Positions 34,214-45,330 of a stretch of 64,000 nucleotides of DNA are shown here, in pieces (position 1 is the stretch's first letter; each line of letters opens with the position of its first letter). The DNA is taken from NCBI GenBank assembly GCA_001632425.1, contig KV425563.1, positions 1-64,000 of the forward strand, given 5' to 3'. The position numbers and the translations under genes were made by a program. The DNA is from Neolentinus lepideus HHB14362 ss-1. Its lineage: Eukaryota; Basidiomycota; Agaricomycetes; Gloeophyllales; Gloeophyllaceae. Under the pieces are notes generated by a model. That model was given only the letters and a program-made list of their open reading frames with translations. It was not told where the DNA came from and ran no database searches.

Positions 34214-35515
34214 ATGTCACAACGTGCGCAAGACACTGGGATCAAGGTCATCGTTGTCGGCGCCGGCTTCGCAGGCCTCACCGCTGCGATAGAATGCCAT
34301 CTCAAGGGCCACTCTGTTCTCGTCCTCGAAAAATTCTCTGAGCTTAAGCCTCTCGGCGACGTGATTTCATTCGGTCCTAATGCAGGGCGCATCATGGCAC
34401 GCTGGGCCAATGGTGCTGTCTACGACAGACTATATCCTCTATGCCACAGAAACAAGGAACTGAATTTCTACATGTGGAACGGCGAGTTCATCGTCTCCCA
34501 GCCTGTCTATCCACTGAACAGAGAAACACCATCGGTGAACGGGCACCGCGGAGAAATACACGAGATCGTGTTCCAGTATGCGAAGGAACTGGGGATCGAG
34601 ATACGCCTCGGGTGCCAGGTGCTAGAGTACTTGGAGGACAAGGATCGTGCTGGCGTTAAAGTCAATGGCGAAACCATTTGGGCTGATATCGTGGTGGGCA
34701 GCGATGGTGTACGGAGCAAGGCAAGAGAGCTTGTCCTGGGCTACGTTGACAAGCCTAAGTCTTCAGGTTACGCCATTTATCGTGCCTGGATGGACTCAAC
34801 GCCAATCCTAAACGACCCTCTCACCAAGCATCTAGTTGAGAACGGGGACACGCATACGGGCTGGCTAGGCCCCGACGTCCATTTTCTAGCTGCTTCCCTG
34901 AAGAATGGTAAATCACTTTCTTGGGTTTGCACACATAGGGATGAAGCGGACATTGCTGAGTCTTGGTCTCTCCCGGGTAACCTGGACGAGGCGCTGAAGG
35001 TGATCGAGGGATGGGATCCCATCGCACGGCGAATCGTCGAGCTAACTCCAGAATGCGTTGACTGGAAGCTCGTCTACCGCGACCCCTTACCGACGTGGAT
35101 ATCGAAGGAGGCGCGCACGTGTCTAGCCGGTGATGCTGCGCACCCGTTCCTCCCTACGTCTATCCAGGGTGCCTCGCAGGCCATGGAGGACGGCGTGGTG
35201 CTTGCAGTGTGTTTGCAGCTTGCAGGCAAGGAGAACGTGCCGCTAGCTGTCCGTGCATACGAGAAAATACGGTACGACAGGGTGAGGAGGGCACAGCTGC
35301 TCGGCGAGGAGACGCGTGAAATGTGGCACAAGGCAGATTGGGACGAGGTCAAGAAGAATCCTGATATGATCAAGCTGAAGAGGGACGACTGGCTGTTCCT
35401 GTTCGACTGCGAGAAGAACACGCATGAGGTCTGGGATGAGACAGTCAAAGAGTTGACCGAGGCTGAGGGAGTCGGAAATCTTATCCAACCATCTCCTGTG
35501 ATCGACGTCTATTGA
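34214..35515 (+). CDS. FAD-dependent monooxygenase (class A)
   Basis: A single-exon protein of 433 residues from MSQRAQDTG (443 if the ATG at 34184 is used). It has the Rossmann FAD-binding motif VIVVGAGFAGLTAA near the N-terminus, the DG motif IVVGSDGVRSKAREL, and GDAAHPFLPTSIQGASQAMEDG in the C-terminal half. This order is that of the PHBH/salicylate-hydroxylase class of NAD(P)H-dependent aromatic or isoprenoid hydroxylases found in catabolism and secondary metabolism. The substrate cannot be told. No introns are present although almost every large neighbour has several. No signal peptide or membrane helix, so cytosolic. Confidence 0.9.
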   Translation: MSQRAQDTGIKVIVVGAGFAGLTAAIECHLKGHSVLVLEKFSELKPLGDVISFGPNAGRIMARWANGAVYDRLYPLCHRNKELNFYMWNGEFIVSQPVYPLNRETPSVNGHRGEIHEIVFQYAKELGIEIRLGCQVLEYLEDKDRAGVKVNGETIWADIVVGSDGVRSKARELVLGYVDKPKSSGYAIYRAWMDSTPILNDPLTKHLVENGDTHTGWLGPDVHFLAASLKNGKSLSWVCTHRDEADIAESWSLPGNLDEALKVIEGWDPIARRIVELTPECVDWKLVYRDPLPTWISKEARTCLAGDAAHPFLPTSIQGASQAMEDGVVLAVCLQLAGKENVPLAVRAYEKIRYDRVRRAQLLGEETREMWHKADWDEVKKNPDMIKLKRDDWLFLFDCEKNTHEVWDETVKELTEAEGVGNLIQPSPVIDVY

Positions 35516-36140
35516 TCCGTAGAGCTACTTGACTTAATCGGAGGAGCGGATCAGTTTTGTCCGTCTGTGAATACTTTAAATTTTAGAAATATGGAACGGT
35601 GTGACATTGTTGACCGAGTTCTACATCTTATTGCCAACCATGTTCAGCCCCGTACGGAGGTGTTTGCGTAGAGAACTTGAAAGTAGGGACGCAGTAGCGT
35701 ATCGGATAGACATAACACGATTCTGTGAATATTCGCTCTGCTTCGTCAGACCCCTGGATTGCGGCCCCCCCAGTAGCATATATAATTCAGAGCACATAAC
35801 ATGAATTCCAGAGGGGCACAGCTCCAGCACATCTGCATCCGGTCCATGTGGAATGTTGTATCATACATCTGTCTACAATACAGCATCTGTAACTGGGCAA
35901 CTAGAAATTATCAATACAGCTTATAAAGAGAATACAACGTGAGGAGCAATAATAATATGAATAACAATACTAGGATATGCTCCATTCTTGAGAGTCTGAG
36001 AATAGAAGACAGGATCGCCTCCAGTGTCCAAGAGCAGCCACGATTCGAATTCAGCTGGGACTCTGGTTCACTTCATCCCATGCTTGCGCACATTCAGCAT
36101 GTCTTCTGTCTGCCGGAATTTTGATGCAGATCTTCCCTGC
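35516..36140. other. convergent intergenic region
   Basis: AT-rich, no supported gene between the convergent monooxygenase and Artemis-like genes. Confidence 0.6.
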
Positions 36141-39100
36141 TCACGCCTCTGTTTTCTTGAAGAAGTCAGGATTAGCTAGGAGTAATCGCTCCCTGATCTG
36201 CCTCATTTCTTCCTTGCGCTTCCGTTGTTTCTCGCGCTCTGCCAGTTCCTCCAGAGTCAAGGGACGTTTGGACCTATGTTCATGAGTCACGGAAGCTGGG
36301 GCAGAGGAACTAGAGATTGATGTATCGGCAATGGCACAATGAGAGTATATTGCTGCGGAGCTTGATGGCATCCGCCTGTTGTCATGGGTAGAGCTGAGGA
36401 ATGTGCCATGTTTCCGAACTTGAGCGATGCCTTGTTTGGCCTCTTCTCCGACGAACTGTGCACGGGACATAGTGCGATCTAGAGACAGCTTCGTCGATTT
36501 GCTCCGTCCTAGTTCAGTAGACACCGACTCCGGCATCCCCGAAGATACAGTGGAGCTCTTCTTCTGGCCGGATGGTTCCCCTGTTGTCCTCGGTAGTAGA
36601 GCCGGAAAAGCATCGTTCTCAGTGGTCTCGAGTTTAATCTTCTTGGTCGGAGCTGGCTCATCATGAGTCTTCTCGTCGGCTAGAGCGTCGGTCGTGGGTG
36701 CGGGGCATGGAATATTCATGCGGGCATTGCGCAGCTCGATAAATGGTGTATCATGCCTAGCAAGCTCTCGGGCGCGTTTCCTTGAGGATGCGGTGTGCGA
36801 GGGAGATGGGGCATCTGAATTTCGCGATACTATATCGCTCCGACCACTGGCTAGCAAGGGATCGGGATTTCTTGACCGGGTATCGCTAGGGTTGCTAGTA
36901 ACTTTAGAAGGAAGCGGTCAGGCGAATGGAAGGCAAAACGCTGCAGTGATGGACGAACCTTTAGATGCGGCTGCGGATGTTACTTGCTGACGTGGTGTCA
37001 GACTGCCGAAAGGACGAGCTATATGAACTCCAGCACTGCCTTTGTGCTTTGTCGGAGTAAGGAACTGCTCGGTGTGATCTGTGACGAAGGGACTCGAGCG
37101 TGGTGTGACCGGTAAGTGGTCCTTTGTTTCGTTGTCGACAGCTCCCTTGTCTTCAATAGGTTTGTTGATGGACGGTGTATTTAGGGGTGATAAGGCTACA
37201 TCACTCTTGATAGGAGAGCTCGCTTCGCTCTCTTTCAGTGACGAAAAACTGCCCTCGTAAAACAATGCGTGAGCGGTCCTCCCTCTCGCATCATCATCGT
37301 CGTCCGTCTCGTCCTCGCTATCATTCATCCAGGCAGTCTTGCTTTTGATACTCTTCTTTTTGTTAGGTGTCTTCTCGTGAGTTGGATTCGACGAAGGCAC
37401 CGCTCCACCACTGCCAGAGATGTGAACACCCGCTTTCCTGAGCAGACCCTTGACCATCTCTTCTTCCTTTCCAGTCAGGTAGCTACTCATCACTTCCAAT
37501 TTCTTCGTTAGCTTCCCACTCTCAGCCCATTTTTCTGCCGTCTCCTGTGCTCCTTTGCCTTCAAGATTGAGGATAGCTGCATCACCAACGTCGTCCGCCA
37601 GCGAATCTTTGATGAAGCTGTCATCTCGGCTTGAAATCCGAGCCGGGGATGCGGATTTCTGATTTGACTCCATGGAGACGCATTCTTTGAACATAGTCTC
37701 GATGCAGAGCCAGTCGAGGCCTCCCAACGCAGGAGTGAGGGTGTTGGGGACTACGCACCGCGGCTTGAATGTATTGACGAATTGCATGAGCTCCGGGAGT
37801 GGTGAATGACGTGATAAAGGGACCAGCTACAGATGAATATAGTAAGCTCCAGTAACTCAGCGTCCAAACACTGTCCGAACCAGGTGCATCACTTCTTCTC
37901 CAGCCTTCAATTCTCTCTTGGTCTGCTCCAAATACTGGTGCCACGCGCTACTGGCCATCGTAACAGGATTCACGTATACCACCTTCTTGGCGAGTTCGCT
38001 GTCTGTTTCCCGGACGTCCGGCACGTATTTGCAGCGGTCAAACCGCTCGCAGGCGTGAAACCTAGTTGAAGACTCGTCTCTGGTGACTATGTCAAGCATG
38101 AATGGGTCTGATAGATGGCTGTACACGCCGAGCTTGTATCTATCGACATGAATCTGATTGACATTGTCGCTCAGAGATGATGCCGATTATGGAAAAACAC
38201 TGCGAGATGGTCGACATACCTTACATTCGAATGCCGCCGCAATACCCTTTAATATCTCTTCATATCCCCACGTCCATGAGTTGATGAAGAACAGAGTGGT
38301 CGGAGGATATAATGCAATTAATTCTACGAGGCCTGCGACGGCCCATTGCTAATGCATCGGTCGTCAGTCTCGCTGTGCAGAAAAAGATGGCAACCCACTT
38401 TATCAGGCACGATCGACCTTGAAAAGACACAAGCCGTATCGAGATAGATAGCATCCAGTATGCGTCTGGTTCGACCCGCTCTACCAGGCAGCGGCGCGTG
38501 TTCGCCGGTTGGCAGCGACAGCGCGGGACCCTGACCTTGGCCATACCTATCAGGGATAAAGTCTGCGAACTTCCACCCTTTACTGAACTCTTGAGGCAGG
38601 CTGGGCAGGGTATATCGTTGAAGGAACGGGTTGCGTGTTAACGATTCGATGAACCAAGGTTCTGCACGAAAGTCGCCTGTATGGAGGACGTTGCCCTTGG
38701 AGCCTTCGATAAGGAACCTTGATTGTATTGGACATTATGGGCGCTTATTGGTAAATGAAAGAATGCCGTAACTCACATTACAGCCCCCGGGCAGTGATTT
38801 GCGTCGAATAATGTTACAGTTATTTTCTCGTCGTTGTTTAATTCGAGCTGGGTCGGCGTATGCAGAGGAATTGCTCTCTATGTCACACACAAATCGTGAA
38901 TGCTTCAGATTAGCTTAGGTTGAGTGAACGCAATTTGAAATAAAAATGAAAGCTTGGTAGAGTCGAGGATTTTGATATAATGCTTGAGGATGAAGAGTGG
39001 GTTTGATGATCATACGTTCGTATACTTTGAGGCACGCAATGTGACTTCGAGATCAAATGGTATAGGGTAGAAAATACAGAGGATGCACGCCCTCCGCAAC

Positions 39101-39465
39101 AGCCTTGGTATCTGATGACTCACCAACAAGTCGCGAGAGCCTTCGTAATATACTTGCCCATCTCGACGCCTTATCGGTTCAACCTTCAGATGTTTGAACG
39201 TTCGAACAGCTTCGCTCCTTATTTCCATGTCCCGCAACGATCGTTCGTAATACACCTCATGTCGTAGTAGCATCTCTTTTGCATCGGGTGAGCAGACGAC
39301 GATCGACGAGAATGACTTGGCAGAGAGGCCAACAATGTGGTCGGCATGGGTGTGCGTGAGCATGTGTAGAGCAGGGACAGTCGTCATGGATGGCGACGAT
39401 GTGAACTCATCCACTCGAATTGAATACGGTAGGACGAAGGAGTTGTATGGTGAACCCGGAGGCAT
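36141..39465 (-). CDS. Artemis/SNM1-like DNA-repair nuclease
   Basis: A metallo-beta-lactamase/beta-CASP nuclease of the SNM1 (DRMBL) group, acting in DNA end processing or crosslink repair. I start at MPPGSPYNSFVLPY (39465), the usual start of fungal Artemis-like proteins. Motifs in order: LTHTHADHIVGL (HxHxDH metal motif), LFDANHCPGAVMF, LHTGDFRAEP, AIYLDTACVFS, and CVVPNTLTPALGGLDWL at the end of the catalytic part. The rest, about 500 residues, is a low-complexity Ser/Lys/Asp-rich tail as in Artemis, ending EMRQIRERLLLANPDFFKK. The first intron (roughly 38,880-39,125) is unusually long for this window at about 240 nt. Other introns are short. Exact exon borders in the middle were not all fixed. 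Confidence 0.85.
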
Positions 39466-40008
39466 GGCCAGCGATACGGATAGCCGGAGGGGAAGGATGC
39501 GAGAGAACAAAGTGCGCCGCCACAACTAGCCACAACTAGCCACACGTACTGAACGCACTGCGATGCCGATTATGGAGACACAGTCAAGAAGATTAGAGCG
39601 AAGATTCCCGTTGAATATACTCTGAGAGTTGTTGTTGGCGACAATGGCGATGTTGATTCAGGTTTCGAGGTTGTTGAGGAGTGTGTCAGCAGTACACCTG
39701 GACGCTTGCCAATGACCAGTCTTGTAGCGGTCGGCGATGAACAACAAACGATGTGGTTGAGTCACCAGGCACGCAAATTAAGAATATAGAGCTTATTCCA
39801 GAATATAGGGACAACAGTGTCGCCGCCGTCGTGGCAATCGATGAGGTCGAGCGTGACTGCAAGAAGACGAGTGTCACATGATTGACACAGGCTACGCCAC
39901 ATACGTATTACATACAGCGGTACTTGTGTTCGATTACTGGAGTTACACTTGTCTTCCAAGTCTTGTAGAGAACAGCTTTTACTTGTCTGTTCTAAATCAT
40001 AGACTCTC
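39466..40008. other. bidirectional promoter region
   Basis: Separates the divergent Artemis-like gene and SR-rich gene. A short direct repeat CCACAACTAG occurs twice near 39528-39548. No gene supported. Confidence 0.55.
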
Positions 40009-41229
40009 ATGTCCAGCAGATTGGACCATTATGACCGAGGAGCGGGCGACGGACGGGGAAGACGACGTAGTCGCAGTTCTGAACGACGGGGCAAGGATGG
40101 CCGGCGTCGGGACTCGCTGGGTCGAGGACAGGAAAACACGGCAGAGAGGAATAGGGAGGGTAGATGCGACCGACGTGACGCATCTCCTTCTAGGTCGAGG
40201 TCTCGCTCAAGGTCAAGAAGGCGGTACTCGCGCTCGAGATCACCGCGGCGCCGAGACTCTGTTTCACGCTCTCCTGACCGACGAAGGTGCGTTCTACTTG
40301 AGCAATATTGTATATCCTCGTATGCTGAAACCATTGTGCTCTTTGGGACAGCCATCGAGGTCGAGACAAACGGAGACGCACACCCTCATCATCGCGGTCA
40401 AGGTCAAGGTCTGCCTCTCGCTCATCCACGTCGTCAGATCATCACCGCAAAAAGAAAAAGAAGGACAAGCACAGAAAGCGTAGTAGCCGGAGTCGTGAAC
40501 GCCGGGAACGGAAGAAAGATAAGAAAGACAAGAAGGTACGCTCTGGTGCTTCAGTTTATGCCCTGTCTAACTTGTCTTTTGATCCTCAGAAAAAGAAGGG
40601 CGGTGGACAGGCAATGCAATGGGGCAAATATGGTATCATTAGTGAGACCGAGTTAGGCTTCATCCTTAGCTGCTGTGTACGATGCTCATCCGGCGCCTAG
40701 TATATATAACAAGGATCAAGAGTTCCGGACATGGCTAGTTGAGGAGCGGATGATTAACCCTGAGACACTACCCAAAGACCAGACGAAGAAGGAATTCGCA
40801 AAATTTGTTGAAGACTATAACACCGGTCCGTGACAATGCAATTATACATTCGTTCGTTGACTGATTTATTATCATACAGCAACACTGCCCCATGAAAAGT
40901 ATTATAACATGGAGGCATTTGACCGGCGCATGAATGCTCTGCGCTCTGGCGAACTCCTGCCACCGACCGATGACATTTACGACCTTAATGCAGACTTGCA
41001 GGCTCATGCAAGCAGACACAGGAAGAAGGACATTGAGCGCGAGAGCTATCTAAGCAAGGAACAGCTCCAGGAGTTAAGGAAGGTGCAGAATGAACGAGTC
41101 GAGGTGCGTCGCACACTATCGTGTTTGTGGAATGTCCAATCGGGACGCTTGCTGTAGATTGGAAGAATGAAGCGGATGGGTATGGATGTCAAGCAGACTC
41201 TCGGTGTCCGGATGGAGTTCGACTCGTGA
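40009..41229 (+). CDS. SR-rich nuclear protein (style cell-cycle inhibitor 1-like)
   Basis: Six exons (40009-40286, 40352-40535, 40590-40651, 40701-40825, 40880-41103, 41158-41229) give 314 residues. The N-terminal half is Arg/Ser- and Lys-rich (RSRSRSRSRRRYSRSRSPRRR, split here: RSRSRSRR and RRYSRSRSP), as in splicing-related proteins. The second half is a conserved domain: QAMQWGKYGIISETD, EFRTWLVEERMINPE, FVEDYNTATLPHEKYYNME, and RMGMDVKQTLGVRMEFDS at the end. The domain resembles the style-cell-cycle-inhibitor-1 group; a nuclear, RNA-processing role is inferred from the RS repeats. The third intron (40652-40700) was placed with a GTTAGG donor since it restores the family sequence SETDIYNKD. 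Confidence 0.75.
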
Positions 41230-41699
41230 ACACTGGATACGCGCCTGTTGTCGGTGTACGTTAAGATATTGCAATAGTGAGAAGGACAACTCCATGGTTA
41301 TTGTCCATTCCAGGCTGAAATGCCCTTGGAGGCATTCACGGTATGTACTGCTGCGGTTTTACTGACACATTATCGGGACGCCATAGGCGAACAGTGGTCC
41401 ATACAAGAACATGAATGCTCATTCCCGTGAGCTTACCAGGAGTCAATCTGGAACGTTATCATAACCAAAGAATCTGGAGACTAAGTATAGGCCCGAGGGC
41501 CTCAACGGGCATTGGTATCTTCATGTGTCTTCTCACATGAGCTATAAATATACGAATTCTTATCTTACGCAGCTTGGACAGAACTTTGTACAGTCAACGT
41601 AATGTGGCGAACGGTATATAGTCTGCCTCTTATCGGTTCCTTCGACAGTGTCGTCTGTCATTGCTGATAGACATAACTTGGAGGTCCTCCGTTGCACTT
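41230..41699. other. intergenic, no gene recognised
   Basis: Contains the 3' end of the SR-rich gene and the promoter of the transporter. No ORF of note. Confidence 0.6.
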
Positions 41700-43555
41700 A
41701 TGGCATCTCTTGCTTGCAGGCTCCGAGGTTTATGGGCCACCAAGCAGGCCAACTTTCGGAAAGCTATCCAGACCAAAGGGGGCTTCGCAGAGTACCTGCG
41801 CACCCCCGGGTCTAGAGACGATCCGAACAGCTCGTGGTCTTGGACCAATGAAGGTACCGTACCCTCACTCTTCCATACTCATTTTGGGCTAATAAGGTCG
41901 ACAACCACGTCGGTGACGAAGATCTCGTACCCACCCCTCCCGAAAAGCGTACCTGGCGTTGGTGGAACTACGGCTTCTTCTACTTCAGCCTGTCGATGGA
42001 CAACTGGACGCTTGGGTCCACCATGGTCGGCATTGGGCTGAATTGGTGGGAAGCTCTCGTGGTGGTCTTCGTGAGCCAGCTGATCAGCTCCATTGCCATG
42101 GCCATCAACTCGCGAAGCGGGGAAGTATATCATTTGGGGTATCCCATGGTTTCGCGGTCAGTATTTGGAATGTATGGTGCATACTATGTTGTGGTTGCTC
42201 GGGCGGTCATGGCGGTTATCTATTATGCAATCAAATGCAAGTTTCTCTCTCTTGCGCGGTCGCAACGGACGCTAATAGCTCTCTCAGTGTATGTCGGATC
42301 TAGTTTTGTCGTCAACATGCTTACGGCAATATTCGGGCATCACTTCACCGACATTCCCAATCACATCCCAGACTCGATTGGTTTCACCACTCAACAGATG
42401 GTCGCTTTCCTGGTGTATTGGTTCTGTCACCTCCCGTTCACCCTTCTTCGTCCGTATCAGCTAAGGTGGTTGTTCACACTAAAAATGTGCACTATAGTCC
42501 CCGCTTGTGTCGGTTTGTTCATATTTTGTATGGTCAATACTCGCGGGAACCTGGGAAGCGGTCTACCCCGTTCCTCAGCCGTATCCGCCAGTCAATGGGG
42601 TTGGTTCTGGATGTACGCCATCAACTCGGGACTGGGCAATACTGCCAACATTATCACAAACCAACCTGATTTTTCTCGATGGTCGCATGACCGTTGGGCA
42701 TCCATTTGGCCTCAATTAATTGCTAACCCGATATCTGTTACAATATCAGCTTCATTCGGCATTTTATCGACCTCTGCCATAAACAACGTTTGGGGCTTGG
42801 AACTGTGGAATCAATGGGATCTTCTCGATGCGATCATGAAACGCTACCCCAGACCCGACGTCCGTTTTGCGGTCTTCCTCTGTGCGACATTCTGGGCTCT
42901 GCTCATTCTGGGGACAAACATCGCTGCCAATATGATACCTTTTGGAAGCGACAGCTCCATGCTGCTCCCTCGATATATCAACATCACCCGCGGTCAATTC
43001 CTCGGTCTGGTCCTTGCCTGGGCGGTCTGTCCTTGGAAAATAATGCATTCTGCTACGACGTTTACCAACTTCCTAGGAGGTTATGGTCTATTCATGGCGT
43101 CCGTAGTAGGGATCCTCTGCGCGGATTACTATGTCATCACGAAGGGTAACATAGCTGTGGAGCACCTATATGATGGATCGCGCGCTAATCCCCGATACTA
43201 CTATACCCGTGGGTGGTCCATCCAAGCGTACATCGCGTATATCGCTGGTGTTGCGTTACCGTTCGCTGGATTTCTTGGCACTCTTGGAGTCAAGGTCTCG
43301 ACGGTGGCGATCAACATGGGTCATGTAGGATGGCTTTTGTCATATTTTGTTTCCATCGTGGTTTATGTAGTCGTTTGCTGGGTATGGCCTACGCCCATGC
43401 AGACGGCTGTAAAAGAGGGAAACCTCTCTTGGGAATCTATGGCCGACGGAGACAGAAAGGTATCAGCACGAACGGATTGCAATGTCGATTCGGACTCTCG
43501 GGAGGGGTCAATACAAGAGAAGGCTCTGTCGATGGTAGGGACTATGGAACGGTAG
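41700..43555 (+). CDS. NCS1 nucleobase/allantoin-type transporter
   Basis: A membrane transporter of the nucleobase:cation symporter-1 family (uracil, allantoin, cytosine or thiamine-type substrates; which one is not clear). Exon 1 is 41700-41853; the next begins at 41922 (NEDLVPTPPEKRTWRWWNYG). Motifs: SLSMDNWTLGSTMVGIGLNW in helix 1, GYPMVSRSVFGMYG, NTANIITNQPDFSRW, GTNIAANMIPFGSD, and ADYYVITKGN. About 12 membrane helices. A 51-nt stretch (42237-42287) with a GCAAGT donor, GCTAATA branch and CTCAG acceptor interrupts the family alignment at AIK/LYVGSSF, and is almost certainly a GC-AG intron; since it is in frame without stops, retention would add 17 residues. Spliced length is about 560 residues. 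Confidence 0.88.
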
Positions 43556-44044
43556 TCAATTTCGTCCTTGTAAGTGTGAGGTATATGGTCCTCGTCTACA
43601 ATTTCAACACATGATGACCACTAATTTCGCGTACCCAAGGGAAACTTGGGAATGTCTGAGTACAGAGAACTCGTCATGGAGGGAATAGTAGCCAAAATGA
43701 CGTGCAAGTAATTCGGATACACAGTGGAATCGAGCACAATGCCTATAGGACGTCGTACAGGTGACACGAGACGTGAGAGATTCGGTAAGTTACATTGTCG
43801 CTGTGGCTGTGATTGTGGCAGGGTCACGTGCGGAGCCATTCAACAAGTTCAGACGCCGCTCAGAATCTACCACAGTTAGTTCTGCCACCTCTATCTTCCT
43901 GCTCTATCCATACCACTTTTGTACCACTAAAAACTAAGGTGACTTGGCCCCGTAACCGGTCGAAGAAGCTACTAACGATGTATACCATATCCGCACAGAT
44001 CTCTCTCCCTTACCATCAGGAAGAGCATCCAACGATTCATCGAC
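43556..44044. other. intergenic, no gene recognised
   Basis: Spacer between NCS1 and the F-box gene. Nothing supported. Confidence 0.6.
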
Positions 44045-45052
44045 ATGGGCGGAGAAGAGATACCGAAGGAAGTGTTGAATAAGATTTTCACTCTTGCATG
44101 CGACGATGGAGGACACACGGCGGCCAGACTCAGACGTGTCTCCAAGGTCTTCCATGGTGCGGCTGAAGAGCTTCGATTTCGCTACGTCGCCCTTGAGCGA
44201 TATTCTCAAATGCCGCAGTTCGTGGAGGCTTTTAAGAATGCACCTTCGAGCTCTCAAGACCAATTTCGCGATCTTTATATGTATATTTATTCCGATCGGT
44301 TCGAGGCCGAAGAGCCTCAGCTCGGTAAGCGGTCATACTCAAACTTATTTTGTATCGGTCACTGTGCCTTTGGTTCTCTAGTTGATCAGATACTGGATCT
44401 ACTTTCCGAAAGGATTGTAACATTCTGGTGTATCATTGACGGAACCCGGATGACTCGGACGTTCTCAACCTTGTTAAGGCGTACCAGCGTTTTTCCTCGT
44501 CTCACCCACCTGACCTTCCAACATCCGGACCTTCCATTTTGTCCCTACTCCTACATATTTCCAGAACACCTATCTCGGGCTCCCCAAATATTTCCGTCCC
44601 TCACACATGTCGACGTTGTGTATCCCTGTGCCTCATCGACCTCATTTGCATTGGCGAGCGCGAGTGCATGCTTCTTTGCTGCAAGAGTATACAAGAACCT
44701 TACGGGAATTCGAGTGACTTCTGTCTACATTGATGATTGTCAACGTCTGCGCGTCAAATTTGGACTGAAGCCCATGCCGCCCAATCAATCTATGGCACGC
44801 CATCTTGCGTCGTACCCTATCATGCTGCCCCGCTCAGTCACCGGGTATGCTGTGGAGCCAACGCTGTGGGAGGAAGAGAGCGCAGTTGACCAGTGGCTTC
44901 AAGAAATCAAGGCTTACTTGATGAGGCGATGTGTAGGGAGGAAGTCCATTGTGTTAACCTGGCAGCGGATCGAGGATGGTCTGTGGATAGAGGACTGGAT
45001 GGAAATGTTGAAACCGCAGGTGGAAGAGCTGTACGAAAAATGTCTGCTATGA
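44045..45052 (+). CDS. F-box-like protein (paralogue 4)
   Basis: A single-exon protein of 335 residues starting MGGEEIPKEVLNKIFTLA, an F-box-like helix. It is the best-preserved copy of the family found four times in this window; shared landmarks with the gene at 2198 are LRFRYVALE (YRFRIVALE there), VTFWCIIDG (ETFWCIIN), FPRLTHLTFQHPDL (FPRLTHLTFWHRDL) and LPRSVTGYAV (LPRSVDNYTL). A role as substrate-receptor of an SCF ubiquitin ligase is an inference from the N-terminal motif. The C-terminus WMEMLKPQVEELYEK is predicted helix. It is transcribed in the opposite direction to the other three copies. Confidence 0.72.
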   Translation: MGGEEIPKEVLNKIFTLACDDGGHTAARLRRVSKVFHGAAEELRFRYVALERYSQMPQFVEAFKNAPSSSQDQFRDLYMYIYSDRFEAEEPQLGKRSYSNLFCIGHCAFGSLVDQILDLLSERIVTFWCIIDGTRMTRTFSTLLRRTSVFPRLTHLTFQHPDLPFCPYSYIFPEHLSRAPQIFPSLTHVDVVYPCASSTSFALASASACFFAARVYKNLTGIRVTSVYIDDCQRLRVKFGLKPMPPNQSMARHLASYPIMLPRSVTGYAVEPTLWEEESAVDQWLQEIKAYLMRRCVGRKSIVLTWQRIEDGLWIEDWMEMLKPQVEELYEKCLL

Positions 45053-45330
45053 ACTTTTGATTTCAGATATCCGCTTCCAAAGACTAGCGTCCAGGAGAGA
45101 CGAGTTTCGTTATCTCTGTCATGATACGTATATACAATGTACTTATATGTTGCGCAAGTCATGATGCCGTTGTGATTATGGAACCCAAGATCGGAGCAGT
45201 ATACCTTGGCAGCCGGAGCGATACCAGGGGATTGAACCTGCAGAGAAGTTGTTATCAGGAGGACGTATGGAAAAGGTCCTGCCTGTGATTCACATACCAC
45301 CGTTTGGAGAGTTGGGGCCATCGTGGAGGC

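Noticed and set aside
40029..40355. Minus-strand Arg-rich ORF opposite the SR-rich gene
   Set aside because: Shadow of the RS-repeat coding sequence on the other strand.
44914..45321. 135-codon minus-strand ORF at the end of the F-box gene
   Set aside because: It overlaps the F-box gene and the correct last exons of the secreted protein (KFGTYRA, SVGDFTSS) lie in another frame just upstream.
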